From contig JABDEK010000014.1 of the NCBI GenBank assembly GCA_013287135.1, positions 1 through 64,000 on the forward strand: DNA of 64,000 nt. Direction: 5' to 3'. Every line of letters begins with the position of its first letter. The first letter of the stretch is position 1. Under the pieces are notes generated by a model. That model was given only the letters and a program-made list of their open reading frames with translations. It was not told where the DNA came from and did no database searches. This document shows, piece after piece, positions 43,610 to 52,749 of the stretch. The DNA comes from Acidobacteriota bacterium. GTDB lineage: Bacteria; Acidobacteriota; Terriglobia; Acidiferrales; UBA7541. Made by a program: the position numbers and the translations under genes.

Positions 43610-45771
43610 CGGTCGCTACGCGAATGAAGCGGCGCGATTTCTTGAAGACGGGAGCGGCACTCAGCGGCGGCTTGCTCTTGAATCTTTATGTGCCCGACTG
43701 GGCGCCTGCGCGCGCGGCCCAAGCATCGAGCAAGCCGGTTGCCTTGAACGCGTTCGTACATATCAGCAGCGATGATTGGGTGACGGTAATCTCGAACCAT
43801 TCGGAGATGGGGCAGGGAATTTATACTTCGCTGCCGATGTTGATCGCGGAAGAACTGGAAGCTGACTGGAGCAAAATTCGCGTGGAATCATCGCCTGTGG
43901 CTGCGGTCTATAACCACACTGTATTCGGCATCATGATGACTGGCGGCAGCACGACGACGAATTCCGAGTACGATCGTTTTCGAAAAATGGGCGCAATGGC
44001 TCGCGTAATGTTGATTGACGCCGCGGCGCAAGGTTGGGGCGTGGACTCAGGAACCTGCCACGCGGAAAAAGGGTACGTGCTTCACGCTGCGAGCAAACGT
44101 CGCGCGTCGTTCGGCAGCCTCGCCGAGGCGGCTTCAAAAATAGAGCCTCCCAAAGATGTTGTGCTGAAGGATCCCAAAGACTTCACGATAATAGGCAAGC
44201 CCAAGCACCGGCTGGACACTCCTTCGAAAACAAATGGCGCCGCGCAATTTGGACTGGACGTTTATATTCCGGGCCTGCTGACCGCGGTGGTGGCGCGCGC
44301 ACCGGTTTTTGGCGGGAAGGTTACGAGTTTTAACGCCGACAAAGCAAAAGCCGTTCCCGGCGTTGTAAATGTTCTGGAAGTGCCGTCGGGCGTGGCTGTG
44401 ATCGCCAAAGGTTTTTGGCCGGCGAAGCTTGGGCGTGAGAAGCTCGACATTATTTGGGAGGAAGGTCCGGGCGCGCAAATCTCTACGGTGGCGATGCGCG
44501 AGCAGTTCGCGGCGCTGTCGAAGACGCCTGGCGCGGTGGCGAAAAAAGTGGGCGATCCCTCCGGAGCGCTTGCGGGAGCCGCAAAAACAATTACGGCGGA
44601 GTTCGAAGTGCCTTATCTTTCGCATTCCATGATGGAGCCGCTGAACACGGTGGTGGATTTGCACGAAGATCACTGTGAGATCTGGAGCGGCACACAATTT
44701 CAAACTGGCGATCGAGCTGCGGCTGCCAGAGTGGCGGGTCTGAAGCCGGAGCAGGTGGACATCCACACCACGCTGCTGGGTGGAGGATTTGGACGCCGCG
44801 CGAATCCTGCATCCGATTTCGTCACCGAGGCTGTGCAGGTGGCGAAAGTTGCGAAGGCTCCGGTGAAAGTTGTGTGGACGCGCGAAGATGACATTCGCGG
44901 CGGCTGGTATCGTCCGATGTGGTACGACCATTTCGAGGCTGGCGTGGATGCCAGCGGAAATCCGGTGGCGTGGAAGCACACTATTGTGGGGCAATCGATT
45001 TTCGACGGCACGATGTTCGCCAGCTTCGGAATTAAGGACGGTATAGATTCTGCTTCAGTGGAAGGTGCTGCAGATATTATTTACACCATTCCAAATATTC
45101 AGGTGGACTTGCACAGTCCCAAGAACGAAGTGCCGGTGCAGTGGTGGCGCTCGGTGGGCCATTCGCACACGGGATTTTCGGTGGAAGCGTTTTTCGATGA
45201 AGTGGCGCACGCGGGCGGCAAAGACCCGTACCAGTTACGCCGCAGCCTTTTGGCTGGGCAGCCGAGGATGCTCGCGGTGCTGGACCTGGTCGCAGAAAAA
45301 GCGCATTGGAACGGGCCGCTTCCCGCGGGGCACGCGCGCGGTATCGCCACGCACTTTTCCTTCGATAGTTATGTGGCGCAGGTCGCCGAAGTCTCTGTGA
45401 CGAAGGACGGCGCTGTGCGAGTGCATCGCATCGTGGCCGCCGTGGATTGCGGGCGCACGGTGAATCCGGATACGGTGAAGGCGCAACTCGAAGGCGGCAT
45501 CATTTTTGGATTGACCGCGGCCTTGAAAACGGAAATTACTTTGGATAAAGGGCGCGTGCAGCAGCGGAATTTCCACGACTATCCGATGGTGCGCATGTTT
45601 GAGTCGCCGGAAATCGAAGTTTACATCGTTCCCAGCACGGAGCACCCCACCGGTGTAGGCGAGCCAGGAGTGCCGCCGGTTGCGCCAGCCGTAGCCAATG
45701 CGATTTTTGCTGCTACCGGCAAACGAGTGCGTCGCCTGCCGATTAAGCCAGAAGATTTGCGTTCTGCGTGA
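43606..45771 (+). CDS. molybdopterin-binding subunit of a Tat-exported hydroxylase (IorB-like)
   Basis: A twin-arginine signal ([20 protein letters not shown]) shows export across the inner membrane, so the holoenzyme with its 2Fe-2S partner is periplasmic. The 721-residue protein resembles isoquinoline 1-oxidoreductase beta subunits, with [19 protein letters not shown] and the catalytic region [17 protein letters not shown], whose glutamate is the expected base. The ATG at 43606 overlaps the previous stop; an ATG at 43624 would start directly at the Tat motif. The organic substrate cannot be told from sequence; N-heterocycles or aldehydes are typical. Confidence 0.9.
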   Translation: MTVATRMKRRDFLKTGAALSGGLLLNLYVPDWAPARAAQASSKPVALNAFVHISSDDWVTVISNHSEMGQGIYTSLPMLIAEELEADWSKIRVESSPVAAVYNHTVFGIMMTGGSTTTNSEYDRFRKMGAMARVMLIDAAAQGWGVDSGTCHAEKGYVLHAASKRRASFGSLAEAASKIEPPKDVVLKDPKDFTIIGKPKHRLDTPSKTNGAAQFGLDVYIPGLLTAVVARAPVFGGKVTSFNADKAKAVPGVVNVLEVPSGVAVIAKGFWPAKLGREKLDIIWEEGPGAQISTVAMREQFAALSKTPGAVAKKVGDPSGALAGAAKTITAEFEVPYLSHSMMEPLNTVVDLHEDHCEIWSGTQFQTGDRAAAARVAGLKPEQVDIHTTLLGGGFGRRANPASDFVTEAVQVAKVAKAPVKVVWTREDDIRGGWYRPMWYDHFEAGVDASGNPVAWKHTIVGQSIFDGTMFASFGIKDGIDSASVEGAADIIYTIPNIQVDLHSPKNEVPVQWWRSVGHSHTGFSVEAFFDEVAHAGGKDPYQLRRSLLAGQPRMLAVLDLVAEKAHWNGPLPAGHARGIATHFSFDSYVAQVAEVSVTKDGAVRVHRIVAAVDCGRTVNPDTVKAQLEGGIIFGLTAALKTEITLDKGRVQQRNFHDYPMVRMFESPEIEVYIVPSTEHPTGVGEPGVPPVAPAVANAIFAATGKRVRRLPIKPEDLRSA

Positions 45772-45792
45772 GATCTATTACGGGGACCTGAG

Positions 45793-46470
45793 ATGGCGAA
45801 AAAAATAAAGCGGGGTGTTGTCGCGGGACTCTTTTTAGTCGGATTGGCCGGAGTGAGTGTTTCGGTTTGGTCCCAGCAATCCTCGTTTGCGAATACTGCT
45901 GGCACGTCGGCGAAGGCGCGTGCGTTCAGGGCAGGGAATTCGTCTGGTGCATCTGCTAGCGCAACCGCTTCGCCGGACGCGGATGCTGCGGCCGCGAAGG
46001 CCGCGTTTGAACGCGCCTACCCCGTCTTTGTTTCTCCCCGCTGCCAGAATTGTCATCCGGCGGGTGACGCGCCTCTGCAAGGTGACGACAGCCACGTGCA
46101 CGCGCAATACGTGAAGCGCGGGCCTGATGGCCACGGCTTGTATGGAATGACGTGCCACACGTGTCATCAGGATGCGAATATTCCGGGAGCGAATATGCCG
46201 CCGGGAAATCCGAAGTGGGGTTTGCCGCCTGCGAAAACGAAGATGGTTTTTGTGGGGAAGACTGCGGGCGAGCTTTGCCGCCAACTAAAAGATCCCAAAC
46301 TGAATGGCGGGCGCACAATCGCGCAGATTATTACGCACGTTTCTTCAGACGATCTTGTTGGCTGGGGTTGGAATCCTGGCGACGGGCGCACCTTGCCACC
46401 GTTGAGCCGTCCAGATTTTGCGGCCGCGATGCAGGAGTGGGCGAATGATGCAGCCGCTTGCCCGGATTAG
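45793..46470 (+). CDS. periplasmic di-haem cytochrome c-like partner of the molybdenum hydroxylase
   Basis: After a signal peptide (GVVAGLFLVGLAGVSVSVWS) and an Ala/Ser-rich linker, the 225-residue protein has two CxxCH sites, CQNCHPAGDAP and CHTCHQDAN, about 45 residues apart. It lies 21 bp behind the Mo-subunit gene, on the same transcript. It is therefore a plausible electron acceptor that carries electrons from the hydroxylase to the respiratory chain; this role is inferred from position. It does not clearly match a described cytochrome family. Confidence 0.8.
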   Translation: MAKKIKRGVVAGLFLVGLAGVSVSVWSQQSSFANTAGTSAKARAFRAGNSSGASASATASPDADAAAAKAAFERAYPVFVSPRCQNCHPAGDAPLQGDDSHVHAQYVKRGPDGHGLYGMTCHTCHQDANIPGANMPPGNPKWGLPPAKTKMVFVGKTAGELCRQLKDPKLNGGRTIAQIITHVSSDDLVGWGWNPGDGRTLPPLSRPDFAAAMQEWANDAAACPD

Positions 46471-46605
46471 CCTCCTCGCCGCATCCGAAACTTCTGCAAG
46501 GGTCGGTATCCGATCTCGGTCTTCTTAAACTTATCTGAGCGTATGTTTCGATTCCTCTTCGCTTGACACAGCGGAGGCGACCCGCCAGTATTCATCGTTT
46601 ATTAA
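46471..46605. other. spacer before the GH9 remnant
   Basis: Stop-rich DNA between the cytochrome gene and the cellulase fragment. No hairpin with T-run was seen. Confidence 0.3.
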
Positions 46606-47156
46606 ACTTCAATAAAACGGCGCCTCCTACACAACAGGGGAAACCAAGGCGCGTGGGATTCCGCTCGGGATGACGAGTTGGGGTGGAGCGCCGAACCGGA
46701 CGTGCTCTACCCGGGCCTGTTGTCCTTTTACCTGTCCGTTTCCAATGTGTACGACACTTACGCACAAAGATGGCTGGCGAATATCTTGGGCGCGAACTCG
46801 TGGAGATCGTCCTTCATCGTTGGCGACCGCAGCACTTTTCAGAACTGCATTCAGCACCAGGTGGCAAACCTAGCCGGAGCGCTGAACGGAACTTCGGGCG
46901 GCACTCCGGTTCTTTAGGGAGCGTCAACAGAGGGCCCGGCCGGTTACTCGAGCTCCGGGTTTTTAGCCGGTGTCCGGCGGGAGGAGTGGACACCTTCAAG
47001 ATTTTCAACGGGAACAATGGGAAGTTCGATGCGTCACAAGTAGCAGTGTACAAAGATAACGTGCAGTCGTTTAGCACCACCGAGCCGGGGATCGACTTGA
47101 CGGCTACTTCATTTTTGATGTGGTCGTGGAGACTGGCAGGGCGCCCAAGCTTCTAG
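46606..47156 (+). pseudogene. glycoside hydrolase family 9 (endoglucanase) remnant
   Basis: Translated fragments match the C-terminal half of GH9 cellulases: LANILGANSWRSSFIVGD, TFQNCIQHQVANL, then EGPAGYSSSGFLAG and, in another frame, CPAGGVDTFKIFNGNNGKFD and YKDNVQSFSTTEPGIDL. The reading frame is broken by a TAG at 46915-46917 in place of a probable tryptophan codon and by a frameshift near 46965. The N-terminal catalytic Asp region is missing, with a stop at 46603. It is thus a decayed cellulase gene, not an active one. The intact end is at 47156. Confidence 0.78.
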
Positions 47157-47235
47157 AAAATCGGATGGATAAAAATCCGCAAAAAAGTGGGGAACTAAAT
47201 GCGTGGATATAACCGTGTTGCGTTTTACCTAGGGC

Positions 47236-49290
47236 TTATCGGTCTTTTTTAGAAAGCTCGCTGTGAACCAGGTTCTCGACCAGTGGTTTCACGCCCTGCG
47301 AAAACAATTCCTGTAGATGCGGCTGAAGCTTTTCAAGAACTTTGCGCACCACTTCGTCAACTGCGTGGTCGTCGTTAGCTTGCGCGTGTGTTTCAACAGG
47401 CTGGTGTGACGGCGAAGCAGGCGGTGGCATCAGGAACGGAATGCCCGCAAGAGCTTCGCGATTCGGCGGCGGTAGAGTAGGAATGCGTTCGCTGAATTCC
47501 TCTACTCCAGCAGATTGCGAAGCTGGCTCGAATACGGAAGGTTCTAGGTGCTCGAGCAGGGCATCGGGTTGCCGGTCCTGCTGCTCCACGGAAGCCGGGA
47601 GAATGTGTTGCGCCGGTTCTGGAGCGGGTAAGTATGGAGACGCCTCGCTGTGCTCTTCGTCAACCAAGAGCGGTTCGGGCGACGGATGGCTTGACGTGTC
47701 GTGATCCTGAAGATCGGCGTCAGCCGGGGCTGGAACGAGATCCTGGGCCTGTTCTTGCGTGTTGTTCGGCTCGGATGCGGCCTGCGGTTCTTCGACTTTG
47801 GCGGCTGTCTCTCGCGATTCTTCTGACGCGAAGTGATAGGAAGACTTCGGCGTTTCCGGCGAAGTAGCGAAGAAACGCTCTTCTAAGTCGGCGTGCTTGC
47901 TGAATTCAAAATCGTCTTCTTGTTCTGATGATTGATGCAATGGTTCTTCGGCGCGAACTGCGGGTTCGTTGCCGTTGCCGTGATTCTCTGAAGAAAATTC
48001 GGCGTGCGCCGTCGTTGATTTCGCTTCCGGCTCGGCTTGCGTTGTTGAGCTCGCGTGCGTGGAAGGAGCGGAAAGGTTCGACATCCAACCGCCATCGGGA
48101 TATTCGGAGGGCGGGGGAGCCATCATGTCCATCCACTCGGTTGCGCGCGAGGCTGGGACCGGGCTGGGCGCGGGCTCGACGTTGCTTTCAGGTTGTTGTT
48201 GCTGAGATTCCTGGCGAACTTCTTCGCGTACGGGTTCTTTTCTTTCAAAGGATGCCGCAGCCAGGGCAGGCTCAGATTGAGGCTCGGGCTCCGGCTCGCG
48301 CAGCCACTTTGCGTGTGAAGTTTGCGGCGCATCTTCGACCGGTGAGGCTTTGTCAAACGCGTCAGAAGCCTGGTCTTCGGCCAGTATTGGCATTTCTAAC
48401 GAATGGCTGGAGGGGAAAGAAGCCGGTTCGTCGCGATGTTGGGGCGCTTCTTCTTCGTCAGAAAATTTTTCGTTGCGAATGTGTTTCGGCGGCACGTCCT
48501 TCTCAGAAGGAAACGAGCTCGGGTTGTAATCGTTATCTACAGGCTCGACCGAGTCTTGCGCTACGTTCTCGGGGACTTCGAAGTCCGCAGCGTTACGGCG
48601 CCAGTCGCTGACAGTAGCGACATTGTCGAAGTCATCGGTCTCCGCCTCAGCGGCCACCGGAGCCTTCGCCGTTTTCGAGCTCTTGGCGCTCTTGGATTTC
48701 TTTGAGTGCTTCTCTTCCTCTTCTTCCTCATCGTCGTCGCCGGCGAGAGCGCGCACGCCTTTTCCGAAACCATAGATCTGCGCAGCCTCTTCCGGGGTGG
48801 GCTCGGGAAATTCAGGCAGCGGCTTCGGTTCAACGCGTAGGGGAGCTTCGAGCATTTCAGGAGGTGGCGGCGGCTCGGCGATTACTTCTTTCTGTTTCGC
48901 CATTTCAGCCGCAACACGCGGATTCTTTTCCAGAACCTGCATGACCATGGCAATCAGCGGGTCAGGCGGGACAAAAGGTTTTTTCAGAACTCCGTCAGCG
49001 CCCACGCGACGGGCTTCTTTTTCGTCGAGCGGATCAAATGCGCCAACCAGCAGAATCACGGGGATGTGCGCGAAACGCGTGTCTTTCTTCACGTACTCGC
49101 ATACCTCGTAGCCATTGCGAACGGGCATGAAAACATCAGCAAGAACAAGGTCGGGATTCACATCGGGCAAGCGCCGAACGGCGGCTTCGCCATTGCCGAC
49201 GGCAACCACATCGATGCCGCGCTCTTCCAGCGCCAGCGTGACCATTTTCTGGATATTGGAATTGTCGTCTGCAACCAGAATTCTGGGCAC
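47236..49290 (-). CDS. response regulator with very long acidic disordered tail
   Basis: Residues 1-125 form a receiver domain with the acidic pocket and phospho-Asp (ILVADDNSNIQKMV; LVLADVFMPVRNGYEV) and the Lys switch (GVLKKPFVP). The following 500 or so residues are Glu/Ala/Pro/Ser-rich without visible domain structure. The last 45 residues are a likely amphipathic helix (VRKVLEKLQPHLQELFSQG). No DNA-binding or enzymatic output domain is present, so it works by protein contact. A cognate kinase is not adjacent. The ATG at 49290 starts directly at the receiver. Confidence 0.82.
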   Translation of the reverse strand: MPRILVADDNSNIQKMVTLALEERGIDVVAVGNGEAAVRRLPDVNPDLVLADVFMPVRNGYEVCEYVKKDTRFAHIPVILLVGAFDPLDEKEARRVGADGVLKKPFVPPDPLIAMVMQVLEKNPRVAAEMAKQKEVIAEPPPPPEMLEAPLRVEPKPLPEFPEPTPEEAAQIYGFGKGVRALAGDDDEEEEEEKHSKKSKSAKSSKTAKAPVAAEAETDDFDNVATVSDWRRNAADFEVPENVAQDSVEPVDNDYNPSSFPSEKDVPPKHIRNEKFSDEEEAPQHRDEPASFPSSHSLEMPILAEDQASDAFDKASPVEDAPQTSHAKWLREPEPEPQSEPALAAASFERKEPVREEVRQESQQQQPESNVEPAPSPVPASRATEWMDMMAPPPSEYPDGGWMSNLSAPSTHASSTTQAEPEAKSTTAHAEFSSENHGNGNEPAVRAEEPLHQSSEQEDDFEFSKHADLEERFFATSPETPKSSYHFASEESRETAAKVEEPQAASEPNNTQEQAQDLVPAPADADLQDHDTSSHPSPEPLLVDEEHSEASPYLPAPEPAQHILPASVEQQDRQPDALLEHLEPSVFEPASQSAGVEEFSERIPTLPPPNREALAGIPFLMPPPASPSHQPVETHAQANDDHAVDEVVRKVLEKLQPHLQELFSQGVKPLVENLVHSELSKKDR

Positions 49291-49425
49291 TGTATTCCCC
49301 TGGAGGCGGCCCGGATGGCGACACGCCCACGCCTTTCACTATGTATTGCAGCACTGGGAAACGTAGGCGTCAACAAACTCGAAGGACAGGAGTGCTACAG
49401 TTGTCAGCAGGGTGTTAACAGGTAG

Positions 49426-51207
49426 TTACCAGGGCAGCAGCTTCTTCACGCCCTTCTTTTTCTTGCTGGAGGACTCTTGTTTGGGGTCGGCTTTGTCCGC
49501 TTTAGCCGCATCGCTCTTGGACTGGGCGGCTGGTTTCGTAGCCGTTCCTGCAGGAGCTGTCCCGGCCGCTGGTGGCGCGCTGGAGTTGGATACGGGCGCC
49601 GTGACAGGCGAGCCTGTGGCGGTGCTGCTTGGAATCGCTTCTCTCGGAGCAGACGGATCGGCTGATGCGCCGGAGCTATTTGTCGCCGGCTGCGTCGGGG
49701 CCAGCAGCGGAACGCTGCTGGAGGGGGCTAGGGTTGAGCCGGAAGACGGAGCCGGGGTTTCTGCGACCGGAGCGGATGCGGCGGCGGCGTTCGGGTCGTT
49801 TGGAGCCGCTACGATCTCAAATCCTACGCTATTGCCGGGTGCGGAAACGGCTGCAGCCCCGGCTGGCACTGTTGTGGCGTCAACCGGAGCAGCATCGCTG
49901 CTGCCTTGGTCCGTCCCGGCCGCTGCTGTGTCCGTTCCAGAAATCGTGAACGCTGGACCTTTGGCGCCGGGCTTCAGAATGTCCGTCGCTGAAATTGCAT
50001 CGTTCGGCGGGTTCATCTGCGGAGTGCCGTTACGAGCCGCCAGCGAAACATCCGGGTTGCCTTTCAGCATCGACATGGGTGTCTTAATTATCGCCAATTG
50101 ATGATGCTGCTCCCGGTATAGCTGTTCATTCTTCATCCGCAGATAGGCATCCGGATCGGCGGATGGAGCGGGCAAGCCCATCGATAGAAGGCGAGCGCGC
50201 GCATCCACTGCCCTTTTCGACAGTGGATAGTCCTGGAGAATGCGGTCGTAGCACTTTGCCGCCAGATCGCCCCAGTGATTTTTGTCGTCCTCGTTTTTCA
50301 CGGATTGCTTCGCCTTGTAATAAATGTTGGCGAGCATCCACAGCGCTTCGTCGGTCTGGCTGTAAAGTGGATAGCGGTCGGTTGCTTCCACCAGGCGAGC
50401 AGCAGCGGCGCGGTAATCCGCCTTCACATAATAATAACGCGCGATTTTGAATTCGCCGTCGCCCAACACTTCTTGAACTTCGCGCAAATACTGTTCCGCC
50501 TTGGGCAGCAGCGGGCTCTGCGGATATTTTAGGATGAACGCCTGGAACTCGTCTTCCGCCGCTTGCGCTTGCGTGGAATCGCGATCCGCCTTTTCCATCA
50601 TGCGGTAGTGCGCCATGCCGACTTGCATTTGTGCGTAGGCCGCTTCGTCGAGAAAGGGAAAGAAGGTAATGAAGTCTTTGTACTCGGAAATCGCTTGGGT
50701 GGTGTTCGATGTGCCGCCCTCTTTGTAATATGAATCGGCGACGGAAAGCTTGGCCTTGGCCAGGTACTCGCTATCAGGATACGTGTTAATCAGGGTCTGG
50801 AGCGCGAGGCGCCCTTCGGTGTAGCGCCCAGCTTTCAGATCGTTTAGCGCGCGGTCGTACAGGACTTTGTCGGGTTCCGCAGAAGCGTCCACAACAGGCT
50901 TCGCCGCGGGCGCTTTTTTCTTGGATTTCGCTGGCAGAATCGCCTTCTTTTTTGGCGCGGGTTTTGGCGTTGGCGCCGGCTGGGACGTCTGCGGCGTGCT
51001 CTGCGGAGCCGGAGCCGTTACTGGCGCACCTTGGTCCTGTTGCGACGTCTGTGGAGATCCGTCGGCGGGCTGTTGCGCCTTGGCCGCGGGGCACAATTCC
51101 AGAGAGAAGAAAGCACCCAAAGCCAGGATTACAAGACAGCCTGTGTATCTGAAGTTTCCTGCCAGTGTACTCTTAATAACGGCCCCCAAAATCTTGCGAA
51201 TCTTCAA
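49426..51207 (-). CDS. BamD-like outer-membrane assembly lipoprotein/TPR protein with extended tail
   Basis: The protein resembles BamD/YfiO: TPR units (LYDRALNDLKAGRYTEGRLAL; YLAKAKLSVADSYYKEGG; EDEFQAFILKYPQSPLLPKA) in the middle and a hydrophobic N-terminal segment (GCLVILALGAFFSLELC). The cysteine there could be lipidated, though the lipobox is not canonical. The C-terminal 230 residues are Ala/Ser/Pro-rich and end in a Lys-rich motif (KKKKGVKKLLPW). BamD normally has about 250 residues; this has 593. The start codon overlaps rpe as ATGA. Confidence 0.75.
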   Translation of the reverse strand: MKIRKILGAVIKSTLAGNFRYTGCLVILALGAFFSLELCPAAKAQQPADGSPQTSQQDQGAPVTAPAPQSTPQTSQPAPTPKPAPKKKAILPAKSKKKAPAAKPVVDASAEPDKVLYDRALNDLKAGRYTEGRLALQTLINTYPDSEYLAKAKLSVADSYYKEGGTSNTTQAISEYKDFITFFPFLDEAAYAQMQVGMAHYRMMEKADRDSTQAQAAEDEFQAFILKYPQSPLLPKAEQYLREVQEVLGDGEFKIARYYYVKADYRAAAARLVEATDRYPLYSQTDEALWMLANIYYKAKQSVKNEDDKNHWGDLAAKCYDRILQDYPLSKRAVDARARLLSMGLPAPSADPDAYLRMKNEQLYREQHHQLAIIKTPMSMLKGNPDVSLAARNGTPQMNPPNDAISATDILKPGAKGPAFTISGTDTAAAGTDQGSSDAAPVDATTVPAGAAAVSAPGNSVGFEIVAAPNDPNAAAASAPVAETPAPSSGSTLAPSSSVPLLAPTQPATNSSGASADPSAPREAIPSSTATGSPVTAPVSNSSAPPAAGTAPAGTATKPAAQSKSDAAKADKADPKQESSSKKKKGVKKLLPW

Positions 51208-51890
51208 ACTTTCTGGCTCAGGGCTTCGCTTGCAAGCTTACGCAACTGACGCGTGGCTCCCGCCGGATCGCTTGCGTGAAAAATTGAAGTCCCCGCAACA
51301 AACGTATTTGCGCCAGCCTGGGCAAGCTCGGCGACGTTTTCCAGATCGACGCCTCCATCCACCTCAATCCGGAAGCTGGCATTATATCGCGAGCGCCACT
51401 GATTGAGTTGCCGAATTTTTTCCAGCGCGCCGCGAATAAATTTCTGCCCACCGAACCCCGGATTCACCGACATCACCAACACGGTATCCAGCTTATCGAG
51501 GACTTCGCTCAACATCATCACCGGAGTGGCGGGATTGATCGCTGCGCCGGCTTCGGCTCCATGTTCGCGAATCATGGCCAACGCGCGGTCCAGATGCACC
51601 GTGGACTCTTCATGGATCAAAACGCGGCTCGCTCCCGCGCGAACGAAGTCCTCAATGTATTCCTCGGGTTGCTCGATCATCAGATGCACATCGAGGGGCA
51701 AATGGGTTGCCTTGTGCAGCGACTCTACAACCGGAATTCCGATGGAAATGTTGGGGACGAAGTGGCCGTCCATCACGTCCACGTGAATCACGTCAGCGCC
51801 GGCTTGTTCTACCATGCGAATTTCTTCGCCGAGCCGAGCAAAGTTGGACGCCAGAATTGACGGAGCGATCTCGATGCGCGCGTGGGTCAT
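51204..51890 (-). CDS. rpe: ribulose-phosphate 3-epimerase
   Basis: Rpe interconverts ribulose-5-phosphate and xylulose-5-phosphate in the pentose phosphate pathway. The 228-residue TIM barrel has APSILASNFARLGEEI, the metal-binding VIHVDVMDGHFVPN, LVMSVNPGFGGQKFI and the phosphate-binding VDGGVDLENV. The gene is co-directional with bamD, whose start overlaps its stop by 4 bp, so the genes are coupled despite unrelated roles. Confidence 0.96.
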   Translation of the reverse strand: MTHARIEIAPSILASNFARLGEEIRMVEQAGADVIHVDVMDGHFVPNISIGIPVVESLHKATHLPLDVHLMIEQPEEYIEDFVRAGASRVLIHEESTVHLDRALAMIREHGAEAGAAINPATPVMMLSEVLDKLDTVLVMSVNPGFGGQKFIRGALEKIRQLNQWRSRYNASFRIEVDGGVDLENVAELAQAGANTFVAGTSIFHASDPAGATRQLRKLASEALSQKV

Positions 51891-51938
51891 GCGGTCAGGT
51901 GGATTTTAACATAAGCAGGTCGAGGTTACGGTGCGATG

Positions 51939-52664
51939 CTACTCGGCAAGCTGCAGCTCGATCGTCGAATTGGCGTCAACCTTGGCGCCGTGAGCCGGAG
52001 TTTGCGACGCAACTGTTCCATGCAGGATGCCTGGGAACGGCGAAAATGTGAGCTTCGACACTTTTAGTCCCGAGCCATTCAATTTTGATTCAGCCTCCGC
52101 CAGCGAAAGGCCCACCATTTCCGGCATCACGTAAGCGGGCGGCCTAGATCCCAAGGAAACCAGCAGATCGATATGCGGACTCGTTATATCGGAGTTGCCG
52201 GGCGCGGGTTCTTGCTGGATCACGGCGTCGTTCTCGCCTAACGGCAGGTACGCGCTGGACACTTCGCCCAACTGCAACCCACTGCGCAGCATCTCGATGC
52301 GCGCCGCACGCAAGCTGTGATCCACCAGTGCGGGGATCGTCGCTTTTTGCGGGCCGAGGCTCAACATCACGTGCGCGAATTGTCCTGTTTTTACGCGTGA
52401 GCCGGGCGCGGGGCTTTGTCTCACCACCGTATCGACGGGCAGGGGATGGTAGATGCGATCTTCCACCTTGATGCCGACGCCACGACTTTGGAGAGTGTGT
52501 TGCGCCTCCACGGCTTTCATGCCGACCACCTCAGGCATGGCCACTTCGCGGCCCTGTATCGCGAAGCGCACGGCAGTGAGCGCGCTCAGAAATGCCACCG
52601 AGGCCAGAATGAACGCCAGCAGCGACATTCGAAAGACCCATTGCAGGCGGTCCCGCAGCGTCAT
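51939..52664 (-). CDS. membrane-anchored PASTA-domain protein
   Basis: An N-terminal membrane helix (SLLAFILASVAFLSALTAV) anchors three successive PASTA domains (MPEVVGMKAVEAQHTLQSRG; IPALVDHSLRAARIEMLRSG; MPEMVGLSLAEAESKLNGSG). PASTA domains bind peptidoglycan-like ligands and usually occur on penicillin-binding proteins or Ser/Thr kinases; here no kinase or transpeptidase is attached. The protein may act in wall sensing. The gene is downstream of rsmB by about 85 bp on the same strand. Confidence 0.9.
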   Translation of the reverse strand: MTLRDRLQWVFRMSLLAFILASVAFLSALTAVRFAIQGREVAMPEVVGMKAVEAQHTLQSRGVGIKVEDRIYHPLPVDTVVRQSPAPGSRVKTGQFAHVMLSLGPQKATIPALVDHSLRAARIEMLRSGLQLGEVSSAYLPLGENDAVIQQEPAPGNSDITSPHIDLLVSLGSRPPAYVMPEMVGLSLAEAESKLNGSGLKVSKLTFSPFPGILHGTVASQTPAHGAKVDANSTIELQLAE

Positions 52665-52749
52665 TGCTTCGCTCCTCCGTTTATAAAGCGTAACACGCCA
52701 GGCGCGAGGTGCTGGCGCTTCTTTGCGTTAAGTGTTTTTAAGTTTCACC

